10,535 nucleotides of DNA from an uncultured Comamonadaceae bacterium (GTDB taxonomy: Bacteria; Pseudomonadota; Gammaproteobacteria; Burkholderiales; Burkholderiaceae). The position numbers were made by a program, and so were the translations under genes. Every line of letters begins with the position of its first letter. The first letter of the stretch is position 1. The notes beneath the pieces were generated by a model that saw nothing but the letters and a program-made list of their open reading frames with translations, had not been told where the DNA came from and ran no database searches. This document shows positions 1 through 5,610 of this stretch, piece by piece. The stretch lies in the NCBI GenBank assembly GCA_946482115.1, contig CAMLQP010000082.1:1-10535 (forward strand). The letters run 5' to 3'.

Positions 1-285
1 CGCCAGATCGAGGCCGCGCGTCGCGCGATCTCCCGTCACGTCAAGCGTGGCGGCCGCATCTGGATCCGGGTGTTCCCGGACAAGCCGATCTCCAAGAAAC
101 CCGCCGAAGTCCGCATGGGCAACGGTAAAGGTGGCGTGGAGTACTACGTGGCCGAAATCCAGCCCGGCAAGGTGCTGTACGAAATCGTTGGCGTGCCCGA
201 AGAGCTCGCCCGCGAAGCGTTCGCCCTGGCCGCCGCCAAACTTCCTCTGCGCACCACCTTCGTGGCGCGCATGCTGGGTCAGTGA
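1..285 (+). CDS. rplP: 50S ribosomal protein L16, 3' part
   Basis: This is the last 94 codons of the L16 gene; the 5' end lies before the window. L16 binds 23S rRNA near the A site and peptidyl transferase region of the large subunit. The frame is open from base 1 and ends at TGA. The fragment shows typical L16 C-terminal features: an [12 protein letters not shown] stretch, the [19 protein letters not shown] block, the GKGG and EYYVAEI segments, and a tail rich in alanine and leucine. Family L16 proteins are about 136-138 residues, so roughly 43 residues are missing. It is followed by rpmC after 16 bases, the standard S10-operon order. Identity is as good as certain; only the missing start limits the entry. 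Confidence 0.97.
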   Translation, partial: RQIEAARRAISRHVKRGGRIWIRVFPDKPISKKPAEVRMGNGKGGVEYYVAEIQPGKVLYEIVGVPEELAREAFALAAAKLPLRTTFVARMLGQ

Positions 286-301
286 TTCAGGAGAACATGA
301 G

Positions 302-496
302 ATGAAAGCTGCTGAACTCCGCCAGAAGGACGTCGCCGGCCTGGAAGCCGAAGTCAAGAGCCTGCAGAAGGCCCACTTCGGCCTGCGCATGCAGAAGGCC
401 ACCCAGCAACTGGGCAACACCGGCACGCTGCGTTCCACGCGTCGCGCCATCGCCCGTGCGAAAACCATCCTTGCTGAAAAGCAAGCCGCCAAGTAA
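302..496 (+). CDS. rpmC: 50S ribosomal protein L29
   Basis: Encodes 64 residues, the usual length for L29, a two-helix protein at the exit of the large-subunit polypeptide tunnel. It starts [10 protein letters not shown] and carries the conserved [17 protein letters not shown] helix-turn region around residues 20-37, followed by a basic helix ([14 protein letters not shown]). A CAGGAG ribosome binding site at 288-293 lies 8 bases before the ATG at 302. A nearer ATG at 297 is followed at once by a stop (ATG AGA TGA), so 302 is the start. The gene sits between rplP and rpsQ with very short gaps, as in the S10 operon of most bacteria. Confidence 0.97.
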   Translation: MKAAELRQKDVAGLEAEVKSLQKAHFGLRMQKATQQLGNTGTLRSTRRAIARAKTILAEKQAAK

Positions 497-500
497 GGAG
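495..500 (+). promoter_or_regulatory. Ribosome binding site that sets the rpsQ start
   Basis: AAGGAG at 495-500 overlaps the rpmC stop codon (TAA 494-496) and lies 5 bases before ATG 506. It overlaps the in-frame GTG at 500, which therefore cannot be the start. The overlap with the rpmC stop suggests coupled translation of rpmC and rpsQ. Confidence 0.85.
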
Positions 501-505
501 TGACC

Positions 506-775
506 ATGACGGAAGCCAAAACCTCCCTCAAGCGCACCTTGATTGGCAAGGTGGTCAGCGACAAGCGCGCCAAGACCGTGACCGTGCTGGTCGAGCGCCG
601 CGTGAAGCACCCGATCTACGACAAGATCGTGATCAAATCCAGCAAGTACCACGCCCACGACGAAAACGGTGAGTACAAGCTGGGCGACCTGATCGAGATC
701 TCGGAAAGCCGTCCGCTGTCCAAGACCAAGAACTGGGTTGCCACCCGCCTGGTGCAAAAAGCCGCGCTGGTGTAA
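506..775 (+). CDS. rpsQ: 30S ribosomal protein S17
   Basis: Encodes 89 residues of S17, a small OB-fold protein that binds 16S rRNA early in 30S assembly. The family pattern is clear: [20 protein letters not shown] near the N-terminus, the [24 protein letters not shown] region in the middle, then [18 protein letters not shown] towards the end. ATG 506 is preferred over the in-frame GTG 500 because the AAGGAG site covers the GTG. In Escherichia coli rpsQ is the last gene of the S10 operon. The same holds here, since a strong intrinsic terminator follows 36 bases later and the next gene is unrelated. Confidence 0.97.
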   Translation: MTEAKTSLKRTLIGKVVSDKRAKTVTVLVERRVKHPIYDKIVIKSSKYHAHDENGEYKLGDLIEISESRPLSKTKNWVATRLVQKAALV

Positions 776-810
776 GGCCCGTTCAGGTCGTCGCCGACCG
801 GAGCGCCGAA

Positions 811-839
811 AACGACCGACAATGTCGGTCGTTTTTTTT
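811..839 (+). terminator. Intrinsic terminator of the S10 operon
   Basis: A perfect 10 bp stem, AACGACCGAC at 811-820 paired with GTCGGTCGTT at 824-833, closes a 3-base loop. A run of eight T at 832-839 follows and partly overlaps the stem. A smaller hairpin lies just upstream (GGTCG 786-790 with CGACC 795-799). The position after rpsQ fits the end of the S10 transcript. Confidence 0.93.
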
Positions 840-878
840 CGTTTGTACATTCCCCCGTTCAACCCCCAGGAGACTCAC

Positions 879-1385
879 ATGATCAAGGTAGGCGACAAGA
901 TTCCGGCCACCACGCTGATGGAATACAGCGAGGTCGAAGGCAACGGCTGCAGCATCGGCCCCAACGCGGTGGATGTGGCCAAGGCCAGCGCCGGCAAGAC
1001 CATCGCGCTGTTCGCGCTGCCTGGTGCCTACACGCCGACCTGTTCGGCCAAGCACGTGCCGGGGTACGTGGAGAAATTCAACGAATTCAAGGCCGCCGGT
1101 GTCGATGAAATCTGGTGCCTGAGCGTCAACGACGCCTTCGTGATGGGTGCCTGGGCGCGCGACCAGAATACCGACGGCAAGGTGCGCATGCTGGCCGACG
1201 GCAGCGCCGACTTCGCCAAGGCCACCGGCCTCACGCTGGACCTGACCACGCGCGGCATGGGCCTGCGCAGCAACCGCTACTCCATGCTGGTCAAGGATGG
1301 CGTGGTGCAAACCCTCAATGTCGAAGGCCCGGGCAAGTTCGAGGTCAGCGACGCGGACACGCTGCTGGCCCAGGCAAAAGGCTGA
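879..1385 (+). CDS. Peroxiredoxin, Prx5/AhpC-TSA type
   Basis: Encodes a 168-residue thiol peroxidase that reduces hydrogen peroxide and alkyl hydroperoxides in the cytoplasm, with thioredoxin or glutaredoxin/glutathione as likely electron donor. The peroxidatic cysteine is C55 in the signature PGAYTPTCS (residues 48-56), the form typical of the Prx5 group. The conserved arginine is probably R130 or R133 in GLRSNRYSML. Other cysteines are C24 and C80; I cannot say whether either acts as resolving cysteine. There is no C-terminal glutaredoxin domain, unlike the fused Prx5-Grx proteins of some bacteria. CAGGAGA at 867-873 supports ATG 879. The frame stays open upstream through the terminator, but without a better start. 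It is monocistronic, between the S10 terminator and a convergent acetyltransferase. Confidence 0.93.
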   Translation: MIKVGDKIPATTLMEYSEVEGNGCSIGPNAVDVAKASAGKTIALFALPGAYTPTCSAKHVPGYVEKFNEFKAAGVDEIWCLSVNDAFVMGAWARDQNTDGKVRMLADGSADFAKATGLTLDLTTRGMGLRSNRYSMLVKDGVVQTLNVEGPGKFEVSDADTLLAQAKG

Positions 1386-1467
1386 ACGACCGGCGGCCGG
1401 GCCGACCCCAGGCCGGTCAGCCCCTCGGGGGCGGCGGCCCGCGCAGCACCGGGGCGCGGGGGCTCGT
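1386..1467. terminator. Hairpin-rich spacer between convergent genes
   Basis: This 82-base spacer separates the ends of the peroxiredoxin (+) and acetyltransferase (-) genes and holds two clear dyads. GACCGGC at 1388-1394 pairs with GCCGGTC at 1412-1418, and GCCCC at 1420-1424 pairs with GGGGC at 1428-1432. More G/C runs follow up to 1463. There is no T-run, so it is not a canonical intrinsic terminator. It may still stop or stabilise transcripts from both sides. It resembles in style, but not in full sequence, the repeat at 4503-4580. Confidence 0.5.
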
Positions 1468-1968
1468 CTAAAGCTCTGCCTTCAGGTAGTGAGCCCCCGC
1501 GAGGGGGTTGTGGTAGTACGGCGCGATCTCCACGAAGCCCAGGTCTTCGTAGAGCGCGCGCGCCGACTCCATGTCGTCCAGTGTGTCCAGCAGCACGCAG
1601 CCGTAGCCGGCCTGGCGGGCCAGGTCCATGATGCGCTCGGCCAGCTGGCGCCCCAGGCCGAAGCCGCGGAACGCGCGGCGCACGTAAAGGCGCTTCATCT
1701 CGCAGGCGTTCACGTGGTCGGTGTTGACCAGCGGGCGCAGGGCGCAGCAGCCGGCGGCTTCCCCGTCCACGGTGGCCAGCAGCAGGGCGCCCAGCGGCGG
1801 GGCGTACTCACCGGGCAGTTCCTGCAGCTCCCGTTCAAAGCCCTGGAAGCACAGATCCACCCCCAGGCTCTGCTGGTATTCGCGGAACAGGGCGCGCACG
1901 TCGTCGGTCCGCGTGGCGGACTCGACCAGATGAAGCTGCGCCAACGGCGGCGCGTCGGGTTCAGGCAT
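1468..1968 (-). CDS. GNAT family N-acetyltransferase
   Basis: Encodes 166 residues with the Gcn5-related acetyltransferase fold, which transfers an acetyl group from acetyl-CoA to an amine. Motif A is clear: a strand ending MKRLYVRRAFR followed by the acetyl-CoA pyrophosphate loop RGFGLG at residues 101-106, then a helix (RQLAERIMDLA). The C-terminal part has LLDTLDDMESARALYEDLGF (about 127-145), matching motif B with its ALYEDLGF element, then a conserved-looking YYHNPLAGAHYLK end. The substrate cannot be read from sequence. The gene starts 23 bases after the b561 stop on the same strand and is probably its downstream partner in a transcript. No good ribosome binding site is seen before ATG 1968, so the start is less sure than the gene. 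Confidence 0.9.
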   Translation of the reverse strand: MPEPDAPPLAQLHLVESATRTDDVRALFREYQQSLGVDLCFQGFERELQELPGEYAPPLGALLLATVDGEAAGCCALRPLVNTDHVNACEMKRLYVRRAFRGFGLGRQLAERIMDLARQAGYGCVLLDTLDDMESARALYEDLGFVEIAPYYHNPLAGAHYLKAEL

Positions 1969-1991
1969 GCGCGGACTATATCAAGCCGGTT

Positions 1992-2663
1992 TCAGAAGGC
2001 GGGCGCGCCCAATCCGCGCACCCAGAACGCGAGGGCGGCGCAGCCACCCGCCAGCGCCAGCGCCAGCGCCCGCTGGGCCCAGCCGTCGCGCGAGGCGGGT
2101 ACATCGTCGCTGACGGACTGGTCGCCCGTCAGCATGGGCCGGACAAGGGTCTGCCGCCTGACCAGGGCATAGAACGCGATCGCCAGCAGGTGCAGCGCCA
2201 CCAGACCCAGCACCAGCAACTCGCCCCAGCCCTTGTGGTAGCGGGTGGCGGCCGACACCCAGTCGCCCGGCACGTGCGCCACCAGCGAGCCGGTGAAGGA
2301 GATTTCATCGTCGCTCATCAGCCCGGTGCCGACCTGCGCCAGCAGCACCAGCAGCATGGCCCAGACCGACAGCGCGCCCAGCGGCGAATGGCCGGCGCCG
2401 TGCCCGGCCTGGTCTCGCCCGCGCAGGTAGGCCCAGAGCGTGGCGGGCGCATAGAGGAAGGCCGAAAAGCGTGACCAGCGACCGCCCACCAGGCCCCAGA
2501 CCAACCGGAACGCCAGCAGGGCCAGCACCACGTGGCCCAGCCTCAGGTGCCATTCCATCCAATTGCCGCCCACCTTGGCCGTGGCCACCAGCGCGATGAC
2601 GCACAGCGCCAGCACCCAATGGAAAACCCTGGTCGGCAGATCCCACACACGTACAGTTTTCAT
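1992..2663 (-). CDS. Cytochrome b561-type membrane protein
   Basis: Encodes 223 residues of a di-haem b-type cytochrome of the bacterial b561/Ni-hydrogenase b-subunit superfamily, an inner membrane electron carrier. It opens with the family hallmark VWDLPTRVFHW (residues 6-16). Membrane segments are visible at about 15-32, 43-60, 97-115, 147-168 and perhaps 198-216. Candidate haem-ligand histidines are H15, H44 (with H39 nearby), H143 and H158, in the helices expected for this family. GGAG stands about 8 bases before ATG 2663. It is divergent from a periplasmic cytochrome c'/c556-type gene; such b561 and c-type pairs are commonly adjacent, so electron exchange between the two is a fair guess. 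The physiological donor and acceptor are unknown. Confidence 0.92.
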   Translation of the reverse strand: MKTVRVWDLPTRVFHWVLALCVIALVATAKVGGNWMEWHLRLGHVVLALLAFRLVWGLVGGRWSRFSAFLYAPATLWAYLRGRDQAGHGAGHSPLGALSVWAMLLVLLAQVGTGLMSDDEISFTGSLVAHVPGDWVSAATRYHKGWGELLVLGLVALHLLAIAFYALVRRQTLVRPMLTGDQSVSDDVPASRDGWAQRALALALAGGCAALAFWVRGLGAPAF

Positions 2664-2803
2664 GGCATCGTCTCCACAGTTCTCAAACCCGCTTTCCCGG
2701 AAAAAGTGTTCATCAGGGATTTCCTTCGGAACTTCCCGCCGGACGCCCGATCAGGGCGGGGTTGGCAAGAGCTGACATCGATACAACCCCACAAGGAGTC
2801 CCC
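2664..2803. promoter_or_regulatory. Divergent promoter region between two cytochrome genes
   Basis: This 140-base stretch must hold the start signals for both the b561 gene (-) and the cytochrome c'-type gene (+). It contains several short dyads: TTTCC-C-GGAAA at 2693-2703, TTCC-TTC-GGAA at 2721-2731, and CGCCC-GATCA-GGGCG at 2744-2758. The first two share TTTCC/GGAA half-sites with centres about 28 bases apart. I see no convincing -35/-10 pair and no match to the FNR/Anr box. Assigning a regulator would be speculation. Confidence 0.4.
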
Positions 2804-3250
2804 ATGAAGTCTGCCCTCATTCTGGTCGCCGCCTCCGCGCTGGCCTGGTCCCTGCCGGCCGCGGCGCAATTCCAGAAGCCGGAAGATGCGGTCAAGTACC
2901 GGCAGAGCGTCATGACGTTGCAGAACTTCCACCTCGGTCGCATCGGGGCCATGGTCAACGGCCGCATCCCGTTCGATGCCAAGGTGGCGCAAGACAACGC
3001 GGCGGTGCTCGAGACGGTGAGCCGCCTGGCCTGGGCCGGCTATGGCCCCGAAACGGAGAAGATCCGCTCCAAGAGCAAACCCGAAGTCTGGATGGATGCG
3101 GGCAAGTTCAAGCAGGCGCAGGACAACTTCATGGGCGAGGCCATGAAGCTCAACGCGGCCGCCAAGACCGGCAACCTCGACCAGATCAAGGCCGCGTTCG
3201 GCAACGTGGCGGGCTCGTGCAAGGCCTGCCACGACAGTTTCCGCGAGTGA
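2804..3250 (+). CDS. Periplasmic cytochrome c' / c556-type protein
   Basis: Encodes 148 residues including a Sec signal peptide (MKSALILVAASALAWSLPAA, cleavage probably after residue 21 before QFQKPED). The single haem-binding motif is CKACH at residues 139-143, very close to the C-terminus, which is typical of the four-helix-bundle cytochrome c' family and not of ordinary class I cytochromes. The helix-1 pattern KYRQSVM carries M37, where six-coordinate relatives (c556) have their axial methionine. The protein may thus be c556-like and not a five-coordinate gas-binding c'. AAGGAG at 2793-2798 fixes ATG 2804. It lies divergent to the b561 gene. Its end is only 10 bases from the convergent lipoprotein gene. 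Confidence 0.93.
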   Translation: MKSALILVAASALAWSLPAAAQFQKPEDAVKYRQSVMTLQNFHLGRIGAMVNGRIPFDAKVAQDNAAVLETVSRLAWAGYGPETEKIRSKSKPEVWMDAGKFKQAQDNFMGEAMKLNAAAKTGNLDQIKAAFGNVAGSCKACHDSFRE

Positions 3251-3260
3251 CGGACGGGCC

Positions 3261-3779
3261 TCAGCCCTGGGCCAGTAGCTGCTCCAGCAGCTGGTGCAGG
3301 GCTGCGAAGTCGGGCTCGCCCACATAGCGCTTGACGATGCGGCCCTGCTTGTCGACCACGTAGGTCGTGGGTGTCAGCTTCACATCGCCCCAGGCCTTGG
3401 CCACCTCGCCGGTGTTGTCCAGCGCCACCTTGAAAGGCAGCTGTCGGGTCTGGGCGAAATTGGCGACCCACTGCGGAGGGTCGTATGCCATGGCCACCGC
3501 GACCGTCTCCAGGCCCTGGCCGTGGTACTTGTTGTAGGTGGCCACGATGCTGGGCATTTCCTTCACGCAGGTCACGCAGGTCGTGGCCCAGAAGTTCACC
3601 AGCGTGACCTTGCCCTTGAGGTCGGCGGTGTTCAGGGTCTGGCCGTCGAGCAGCACGAAGCGGGATTCGGGCGCCTGGTCGCCGCCGGCGCACCCTGCCA
3701 GCCCGGCGGTGATGGCCAGCAGTCCGGCGGCCATCAGGCGGCGCCGGCGGGAGGAGAAAATACGTATCATGCTTGGCAT
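3261..3779 (-). CDS. TlpA-type thioredoxin-fold lipoprotein
   Basis: Encodes 172 residues of a membrane-anchored periplasmic thiol-disulfide protein (TlpA/ResA/AhpC-TSA family). A basic N-terminus (RRRR at 11-14) leads into a hydrophobic segment ending in a lipobox LAGC, with lipidated cysteine C30. The active site is CVTC at 68-71 within WATTCVTCVKEMP, and the cis-proline loop is TPTTY (P137). TlpA-like proteins reduce or oxidise periplasmic cysteines, often those of c-type apocytochromes or oxidase copper sites. The neighbouring cytochrome c' gene makes a link to cytochrome maturation plausible, but this is inference. Start choice is uncertain: ATG 3779 or the in-frame ATG 3770, neither with a clear ribosome binding site. 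It is divergent from the DUF4197 gene 25 bases away. Confidence 0.92.
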   Translation of the reverse strand: MPSMIRIFSSRRRRLMAAGLLAITAGLAGCAGGDQAPESRFVLLDGQTLNTADLKGKVTLVNFWATTCVTCVKEMPSIVATYNKYHGQGLETVAVAMAYDPPQWVANFAQTRQLPFKVALDNTGEVAKAWGDVKLTPTTYVVDKQGRIVKRYVGEPDFAALHQLLEQLLAQG

Positions 3780-3804
3780 CTAGCTGTAGAAGGGAGAGTG
3801 CGCC

Positions 3805-4500
3805 ATGCTGCGTCGCCAGTTTAACCAAGGGTTGGTCGCCGGGGCGGCCGTGTGGGCTTGGCAGCCGGCGGCGGCGCAGGGCCTGGCCGGCATCACCGAC
3901 CGCGAGGCCTCGGACGGCCTGCGAGCGGCGCTGGAAAAAGGGGCGCTGGTGGCGGTCTCCGTGTTGGGCAAAACCGATGGATTCCTCGGTAACCCGAAAG
4001 TTCGCATTCCCTTGCCCGGTTTTCTGGAAGACGGCGCCAAGCTGCTCAAGCTGACCGGCCAGGGCAAACGCGTCGACGAGCTCGTGACCAGCATGAACCG
4101 CGCCGCCGAGGCGGCGGTGCCGCTGGGCAAGGATCTGCTGGTCAAGGCGGTGCGCAACCTGAGCGTGGACGACGCCCGTCGCATCCTGACCGGCGGCGAC
4201 AACTCGGTCACCACCTTCTTTGCCGACAAGACCCGTGCGCCGCTGGGCGAGCTGTTCCTGCCCGTGGTGCAGCGCGCCACCGATGGCGTGGGTCTGGCCG
4301 ACAAGTACAACCGCGTGGCGTCCAAGGCTTCCGGCCTGGGTCTGCTCAAGCCCGAGGAGTCCAACATCCAGCGCTATGTCACCACCAAGACGCTGGACGG
4401 CCTGTACCTCGTGATCGGCGAGGAGGAACGCAAGCTGCGGCAGGACCCGGTGGGCGCGGGCAGCGCGCTGTTGAAAAAGGTGTTCGGCGCGCTGAAGTAG
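3805..4500 (+). CDS. Exported DUF4197 domain protein
   Basis: Encodes 231 residues matching the DUF4197 family, whose function is unknown. Recognisable family blocks are DGLRAALEKGA (about 37-47), VLGKTDGFLGNPKVRIPLP (53-71), a VDELVTSMNRAAEAAVP segment (about 91-107), ARRILTGGDNSVTTFF (about 124-139) and the ATDGVGLADKYN region (about 158-169). The N-terminus MLRRQFNQGLVAGAAVW followed by QPAAAQ looks like an export signal. The RRQF element resembles a twin-arginine motif, so Tat export is possible though it could also be Sec. AGGGAG at 3791-3796 supports ATG 3805. It is transcribed away from the TlpA-like gene across a 25-base gap, so their promoters must overlap each other's 5' ends. A triple-hairpin repeat follows the stop. 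Confidence 0.92.
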   Translation: MLRRQFNQGLVAGAAVWAWQPAAAQGLAGITDREASDGLRAALEKGALVAVSVLGKTDGFLGNPKVRIPLPGFLEDGAKLLKLTGQGKRVDELVTSMNRAAEAAVPLGKDLLVKAVRNLSVDDARRILTGGDNSVTTFFADKTRAPLGELFLPVVQRATDGVGLADKYNRVASKASGLGLLKPEESNIQRYVTTKTLDGLYLVIGEEERKLRQDPVGAGSALLKKVFGALK

Positions 4501-4502
4501 CC

Positions 4503-4580
4503 CATCCCCGCCGCGCTACGCGCGACCCCCTCAAGGGGGCGGCACTGGCCGTCCGGCAAAGCCGGCCCGGCGGTGCCCCG
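4503..4580. repeat. GC-rich triple-hairpin intergenic repeat
   Basis: The element lies between the convergent ends of the DUF4197 (+) and thioredoxin-like (-) genes. It has three consecutive stem-loops: CGCG 4512-4515 with CGCG 4519-4522, CCCCC 4526-4530 with GGGGG 4535-4539 around a TCAA loop, and CCGGC 4553-4557 with GCCGG 4561-4565 around AAA. An outer pair, GGCAC 4541-4545 with GTGCC 4573-4577, encloses the third. I recognise this style as a dispersed repeat frequent between genes in Comamonadaceae genomes. Only one full copy is in the window. A role as a bidirectional terminator or transcript-end stabiliser is inference. Confidence 0.6.
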
Positions 4581-4587
4581 GTTGGAG

Positions 4588-4998
4588 CTACCTCAGCCGT
4601 TGCCGGGCCGTGCTCAGCCGCTGGTCCAGGTAGCTGCCGTAGAAATCGGGCGAAGCCAGGCCCACCAGGCGCTCGGCCAGCTCGCGGCCGTTGGCGTCAA
4701 AGAACAGCACCGTGGGCGTGAAGCGCGCCTTCCAGTCGCGCACCAGGTCGGCCGGCGTGGTGGTGGTGCCGTTGAAGTCCTGCAGCGGCGATGTCCTGTC
4801 CATCACGTCCAGCTGCACGGCGGCCAGGTTTTCATCGCGCCGCATCGGGCCCAGGTAGCGGCTGCGCACCAGTTCGCAGTAGGGGCAGCCGGTCAGCGTG
4901 GTCATTACCACCAGCGGTTCGCCGCGCGCCTGGGCGGCCTGGGCGGCGGCGCGCAGGGAGGCGGGCTGGGGCAGCAGCGGGGCGTTGGCGGGACTCAT
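4588..4998 (-). CDS. Thioredoxin-like protein with CPYC site
   Basis: Encodes 136 residues with a thioredoxin fold. The active site is CPYC at 38-41 (TLTGCPYCELVRSRYL), the motif seen in glutaredoxins and some thioredoxin-like proteins. The cis-proline is in RFTPTVLFFD (P95), followed by the expected DANG turn and a GLASPDFYGSYL C-terminal part that resembles SoxW/DsbD-domain relatives. There is no signal peptide or membrane segment from ATG 4998, so it appears cytoplasmic. This is unusual for the subgroup it resembles, and the open frame upstream to 5376 adds no hydrophobic stretch. No clear ribosome binding site precedes ATG 4998, so the start is tentative. It is divergent from the lipoprotein gene. 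Substrate is unknown. Confidence 0.85.
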   Translation of the reverse strand: MSPANAPLLPQPASLRAAAQAAQARGEPLVVMTTLTGCPYCELVRSRYLGPMRRDENLAAVQLDVMDRTSPLQDFNGTTTTPADLVRDWKARFTPTVLFFDANGRELAERLVGLASPDFYGSYLDQRLSTARQRLR

Positions 4999-5088
4999 GG
5001 GTGGGGGCAGCTTAGCGCAACTCGCACCGCGCAGCGCCGCGCGGGGATTGCGGCTACCATCGGTCGCTTTCCGTCCTGCCCCATTGCT

Positions 5089-5610
5089 GTGCATCCGCCC
5101 GCCCCGTTGCCCATCCGCCTGACCACCGCCGCGCTGCTGCTGTCGCTGGTCGCCTGCACCCCGACCTTCAACTGGCGGCAGGTGCGCACGGAACCGGCGC
5201 CGGCCAGCGTGCTCATGCCCTGCAAGCCCGAACGCGGCGAACGCCGTGTAGCCATGACCGAGGCTGGCGTCGACCTGCACCTGATGCGCTGTGAAACCGG
5301 GGGCCTGACCTTTGCGCTGGCCTGGGCGAAACTCGCGCCCTCCGACGACCGCGAGGCCGTGCTGCAGCGCTGGCACCGCGCCAGCCTAGCCAGCTGGCAG
5401 GCGGCCGAAACCGAGCTGCAACCGCCGCCGGCCGGCGCTCGGCCCGGCCTGCGCTACCGCTGGCAGGGCACGGGGCGCAACCACCAGGGCGAGCCGCTGC
5501 CACTGCGCAGTGCCTACTTTGTCCAGGGCGACTGGGTCTACCAGGCCCTGGTCGCCGGTGCGCCGCGCTCGGATGAGCCGGCGGCCACCTTCCTCGATTC
5601 CCTGCAATGA
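5089..5610 (+). CDS. Putative lipoprotein of unknown function
   Basis: From the GTG at 5089 it encodes 173 residues. A short basic-hydrophobic signal (IRLTTAALLLSLVAC) ends in the lipobox LVAC with lipidation cysteine C23, and the mature protein begins CTPTFNWRQVR. Two further cysteines, in MPCKP (C45) and MRCET (C68), could form a disulfide. I recognise no enzymatic motif and cannot assign a family function. No ATG lies near the signal peptide in this frame; GTG 5089 or TTG 5107 are the candidates and neither has a clear ribosome binding site. The coding frame itself is secure because the signal peptide, lipobox and downstream overlap all agree. The stop overlaps the MFS start by four bases (ATGA), so the two are probably translated together. 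Confidence 0.75.
   Translation: MHPPAPLPIRLTTAALLLSLVACTPTFNWRQVRTEPAPASVLMPCKPERGERRVAMTEAGVDLHLMRCETGGLTFALAWAKLAPSDDREAVLQRWHRASLASWQAAETELQPPPAGARPGLRYRWQGTGRNHQGEPLPLRSAYFVQGDWVYQALVAGAPRSDEPAATFLDSLQ

Noticed and set aside
738..878. Upstream extension of the peroxiredoxin to 738
   Set aside because: It would run through the end of rpsQ and the S10 terminator. A good ribosome binding site and the family N-terminus place the start at 879.
841..878. Promoter for the peroxiredoxin with TACATT at 846-851 as -10
   Set aside because: Only four of six bases match and no -35 lies at the right distance, which would fall inside the terminator hairpin.
4573..5088. Upstream extension of the lipoprotein frame to 4573
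   Set aside because: It is antisense to the CPYC thioredoxin-like gene and would bury the signal peptide and lipobox in the middle of the protein.
4588..5376. Longer version of the thioredoxin-like gene starting at 5376
   Set aside because: The extra N-terminal 126 residues look like shadow translation of the divergent lipoprotein gene and contain no signal peptide or domain.
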